Shown here: positions 61,681 through 64,000 of the stretch, piece by piece
How positions within the stretch are numbered: the first letter of the stretch is position 1
Layout: each line of letters starts with the position of its first letter
From: an uncultured Vicinamibacterales bacterium
Lineage (GTDB): Bacteria > Acidobacteriota > Vicinamibacteria > Vicinamibacterales > UBA8438
DNA: 64,000 nt
Direction: 5' to 3'
Assembly (NCBI GenBank): GCA_958295905.1
Contig: OY282382.1
Coordinates: 2,876,001-2,940,000, forward strand
Program-made: the position numbers and the translations under genes
The notes under the pieces: model-generated
Seen by the model: the letters and a program-made list of their open reading frames with translations, nothing else
Told to the model about the DNA's origin: nothing
The model's database searches: none

Positions 61681-61912
61681 CCCGCATTGCCGTGTGGGGA
61701 GGTCGAATGAACCTGCCAAAAAGCAGGTGGAGCCGCTCTTGTAGTAACCAGCTTCGCTTTGCGCTACCTCGCGCGGAGGCCTGCGCGCCACGAAGCGTCG
61801 CGGCTCACTGGGATATAGCGTTGGCTCAAACGATCCTCCGGAACCATCACGAACACTGCAGGGATCTCGTAAATCCACATGGCTGCCAACCGCCAGCCGA
61901 CACATGCGGCAG
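61681..61912 (-). ncRNA. ssrS: probable 6S RNA
   Basis: This 230-base gene-free stretch directly downstream of zapA is where 6S RNA is commonly encoded. On the leftward strand CCGCATGTGT near the 5' end pairs with ACAC...ATGCGG at the 3' end, closing a long irregular hairpin. Inner segments such as gccaacgctatatcccagtg and acctgctttttggcaggt also fold. GCGGGGTTTT follows as a terminator-like end. 6S RNA mimics an open promoter and holds sigma-70 polymerase. Ends are approximate and the family call depends on position and shape rather than a strict sequence motif. Confidence 0.55.
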
Positions 61913-62031
61913 AGCTTGACCGCCTGTCTGAATCGCTCTCAATGACCCGATCTTAGAACGAACCAGGACCGCCCGCAAGGCCCGGGGTGCCGGGAGCCCG
62001 CTATCCGCACCCGCTCCGGCGGTCCGACGGC

Positions 62032-62379
62032 TCAGCTTCCGGTCGTCGGAGCCGGTCCCGCATCCGCCAACGCGTCGTCGACCATCCGTTCGATTTCACC
62101 GGCCCGCGCCTTCACCGCCGTCTCCAGGGAGATCTCCGTGTCGCGGCTGCGGAAGTACTCGTCGGCGATGTTCATCGCCGCCAGCACCGCGATGCGCACC
62201 GCGTCTCCGCCGGTCGAATGTTCGGTCGCGGACTGAATCTTGTGGTCGACGTAGCTGGCCAGCCGGTTGATGTACTCGATGTCGAGCGAGCTCCGGATCA
62301 AGAAGCGCTGACCCATGATTTCCACCGTCACGACCTCCGGCGTATCGCCGGTCACGGGTACTTCTTCGATCTCGGTCAC
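62032..62379 (-). CDS. zapA: cell division protein ZapA
   Basis: 115 residues from GTG 62379. VTVEIMGQRFLIRSSLDIEYINRLASYVDHKI shows, in pieces, the ZapA beta-hairpin and helix (TVEIMGQRF, IEYINRLASYVDHKIQ). VRIAVLAAMNIADEYFRSRD is the family core, followed by a coiled-coil helix (ETAVKARAGEIERMVDDALA). ZapA bundles FtsZ protofilaments at the division ring. No clear ribosome binding site is seen. It lies 39 bp after a small coiled-coil gene. Confidence 0.9.
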   Translation of the reverse strand: MTEIEEVPVTGDTPEVVTVEIMGQRFLIRSSLDIEYINRLASYVDHKIQSATEHSTGGDAVRIAVLAAMNIADEYFRSRDTEISLETAVKARAGEIERMVDDALADAGPAPTTGS

Positions 62380-62418
62380 GGTGGCAGCACTCGGACGCGC
62401 GGGGCGTCCTTCTTTCCG

Positions 62419-62694
62419 CTAGAGGCTGAGCTCTTCGATCTGTTCGAGCATTTTCGTGACGCGCCCGCGGATCTCGTCGCGCTCGGACTCGAACTCGCGG
62501 GTCTGCGTTTCCTGCTGCGCCTCGGCGGCCTGCAGCTTGCCGCGGAGCTCTTCGACGTCGTCCGACAGTTTGGTGTTTTCGTCGAGGGCGAACTTCAACT
62601 CCTCGCGCGTGGTCTCGAGCACGTCAATGAGGGACTGAACCCGCGCGGCCAACTGTTCGATGGGCTTCAGCTCGACAGGGGCTTCCGTTTTCAT
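62419..62694 (-). CDS. small coiled-coil protein, ZapB-like
   Basis: 91 residues from ATG 62694 (MKTEAPVELKPIEQLAARVQ) with GGAG about 9 bases upstream. Almost the whole chain is a coiled coil of heptads (LIDVLETTREELKFALDENT, LSDDVEELRGKLQAAEAQQE, TREFESERDEIRGRVTKMLE). Such a gene between pheT and zapA is usually annotated as a ZapB-like or hypothetical division protein. A role together with ZapA is inferred from position. GTG 62715 is an alternative start. Confidence 0.75.
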   Translation of the reverse strand: MKTEAPVELKPIEQLAARVQSLIDVLETTREELKFALDENTKLSDDVEELRGKLQAAEAQQETQTREFESERDEIRGRVTKMLEQIEELSL

Positions 62695-62789
62695 CTTGAG
62701 CAACTCCTGCAGCACGGGCGGCCATGGTCACCTGACACCGGATCGCCGCGCGCCGGGCGGTCCGGGGACCGCGGTCGTGTGGATCGTCT

Positions 62790-64000
62790 TCAACGCTGTT
62801 TCGCGCGATGGGTTTCCGCGAGTGTCTGCAGCACCCTGTCGGTGCTTCGTTGGACTTCGGCGTCGGTCAGTGTCCGATCGGGGGCGCGGAACGTCAATCG
62901 AAGCGACAAGCTGACGGCGCCGGCGGCCACCCCGGATCCCGTATAGCGGTCGACCTCGACGACCTCGACCAGGGTTGGCCCGGCCGCCGTCCGGATCGTG
63001 TCACGAACCTGCGCCGCAGGCAAGGCGTCGTCGACCTCGACCGAGAGGTCGCGCGTTATCGACGGGTAGCGGGGCACCGGCGCCGCCCGCAGGCGGTCGA
63101 AGACGCCGAGGTCGAGCGGCCGCAGATCGAGCTCGGCGACGTACACCGGATCGAGCCCGGTCATGCCGCGCGTCGCCGCGAACGCCGGATCGAGCTGGCC
63201 GGCCTCCCCCAGCACGACGGGGTCGCCGCCGGTCTGCAGATGCACGCGGGCGCTCCGTCCCGGCACCAGATGGCCGGCGGTCAACGGCTCGAACGTCGCC
63301 TCCACGCCGAACCCCGAGCACAGCCGCGCGATGACCCCGGTCAGGTCGAACAGGTCCGCCCGCCGGGCCGGGGCGCTCCAATGGACCGCGGACGCCGCGC
63401 CGGTGATCGCGATCGCGAGGGCGGGCGTTTCTCCAGCGCCGCGGCGGAAGCGGCTGCCGATCTCGAACAGCCGGACGTCCGGCCGCTCGCGGCGGCGATT
63501 GTGGACCACGGAATCGACGAGACCGGGGAGCAGCGAGGGCCTGAGCACGGCGCCGCGCTCCGACAGCGGGTTGCGCAGGGCCACGATGTCCTGCGGGTCG
63601 GCGTGGACGGCGCGCGCGGCGGCCTGCTCGATGAAGCCGTAGGTGACCGCCTCGGAGAAGCCGCTGCCGGTCAGCAGGCGGCGCACGAGGCGGTCGCGGT
63701 CCCGCCAGGGACCCGGCGCCGCCGCCGGGCGGGTCAGGGCCGGGAACGTGGTCGGAATCTCGTCATAGCCGTGGTGACGTGCGATCTCCTCTATCAGGTC
63801 CTCTTCCCGGCTGACGTCCACCCGGAACGTCGGAACGCGGACGCGCCAGACCGCGCCGCCGTCTCCCGCCGCCGGCGTCGGCTCGAAGCCGAGCCGCGTC
63901 AGCGCCGGCGCCACGAAGCCTTCGTCGATGCCTTGACCGAGCACGCGGCCGATCCGGGCGTGTCGGAGCCGCAACTCGATCGGTTCGGGCGGGGACGGAA
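62790..64000 (-). CDS. pheT: phenylalanyl-tRNA synthetase beta subunit, C-terminal part (continues beyond the window)
   Basis: The frame is open from the right window edge to a stop at 62790, about 403 residues. It begins in the B5 domain (PIELRLRHARIGRVLG, then VPTFRVDVSREEDLIEEIAR HHGYDEIPTTFP). It continues through the catalytic-like core (LLTGSGFSEAVTYGFIEQ, RNPLSERGAVLRPSLLPGLV, VRLFEIGSRF) and ends in the ferredoxin-fold anticodon-binding domain (PVPRYPSITRDLSVEVDDAL, YTGSGVAAGAVSLSLRLTFR). It charges tRNA-Phe together with PheS. The N-terminal half lies outside. Confidence 0.95.
   Translation of the reverse strand, partial: PSPPEPIELRLRHARIGRVLGQGIDEGFVAPALTRLGFEPTPAAGDGGAVWRVRVPTFRVDVSREEDLIEEIARHHGYDEIPTTFPALTRPAAAPGPWRDRDRLVRRLLTGSGFSEAVTYGFIEQAAARAVHADPQDIVALRNPLSERGAVLRPSLLPGLVDSVVHNRRRERPDVRLFEIGSRFRRGAGETPALAIAITGAASAVHWSAPARRADLFDLTGVIARLCSGFGVEATFEPLTAGHLVPGRSARVHLQTGGDPVVLGEAGQLDPAFAATRGMTGLDPVYVAELDLRPLDLGVFDRLRAAPVPRYPSITRDLSVEVDDALPAAQVRDTIRTAAGPTLVEVVEVDRYTGSGVAAGAVSLSLRLTFRAPDRTLTDAEVQRSTDRVLQTLAETHRAKQR

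Overview
The window is a very GC-rich bacterial chromosome segment with long coding runs, strong GGAGG-type ribosome binding sites and several near-leaderless promoters. The most likely source is an Acidobacteriota lineage such as Vicinamibacteria. This rests on gene content rather than a marker gene: four paralogous secreted proteins of a type I associate with uncultured acidobacteria, an ADOP/MacB-type permease remnant, Tat-exported dehydrogenases, DUF3604 and DUF3500 proteins, and a D-aminoacylase/asparaginase pair.

Layout. 1-9.8 kb: a cut-off secreted protein, a PLP-dependent decarboxylase, a HupE/UreJ protein with a parvulin-like foldase, a DUF3604 protein, an aspartate aminotransferase and an RhlE-type helicase, with gene remnants between them. 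9.8-15 kb: a vitamin B12 block, with a cobalamin riboswitch followed by a corrinoid adenosyltransferase and btuF-btuC-btuD. 15-23 kb: secreted paralogues, a MetA-like porin, a ModA-like binding protein, a D-aminoacylase and an L-asparaginase. 23-30 kb: a P450/kinase operon, a Sel1 lipoprotein and a broken katG. 30-40 kb: a haloacid dehalogenase, cytochromes c, a large Tat flavoprotein, a hemerythrin and two more paralogues. 40-46 kb: a BlaI/M56 regulatory pair, a VapBC-type module between direct repeats, a cyclase-family hydrolase and a DUF4143 ATPase. 46-55.5 kb: tmRNA, a coiled-coil GAF-like protein, an aminotransferase and a heterodimeric ABC exporter. 55.5-57.3 kb: an ATPase plus TOPRIM pair that may be an antiphage system. 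57.7-64 kb: the conserved block pheT, small coiled-coil protein, zapA, probable 6S RNA, rny, thiL.

Two genome-scale features stand out. First, short non-autonomous repeats: a 161-bp element with CATCCCACGCT ends, an approximately 112-bp element with 17-bp inverted ends, and two further modules. They sit in spacers and often at the broken edge of a gene remnant (katG, a metallo-hydrolase, a nucleotidyltransferase). Second, at least a dozen local tandem duplications, many with a period of about 70-76 bp and others of 92-182 bp. They copy gene ends, gene starts or linkers and degenerate through single-base indels. With at least nine frameshifted or truncated genes, they suggest a segment being duplicated and decayed actively. 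Some single-base frameshifts in G runs could instead be assembly errors.
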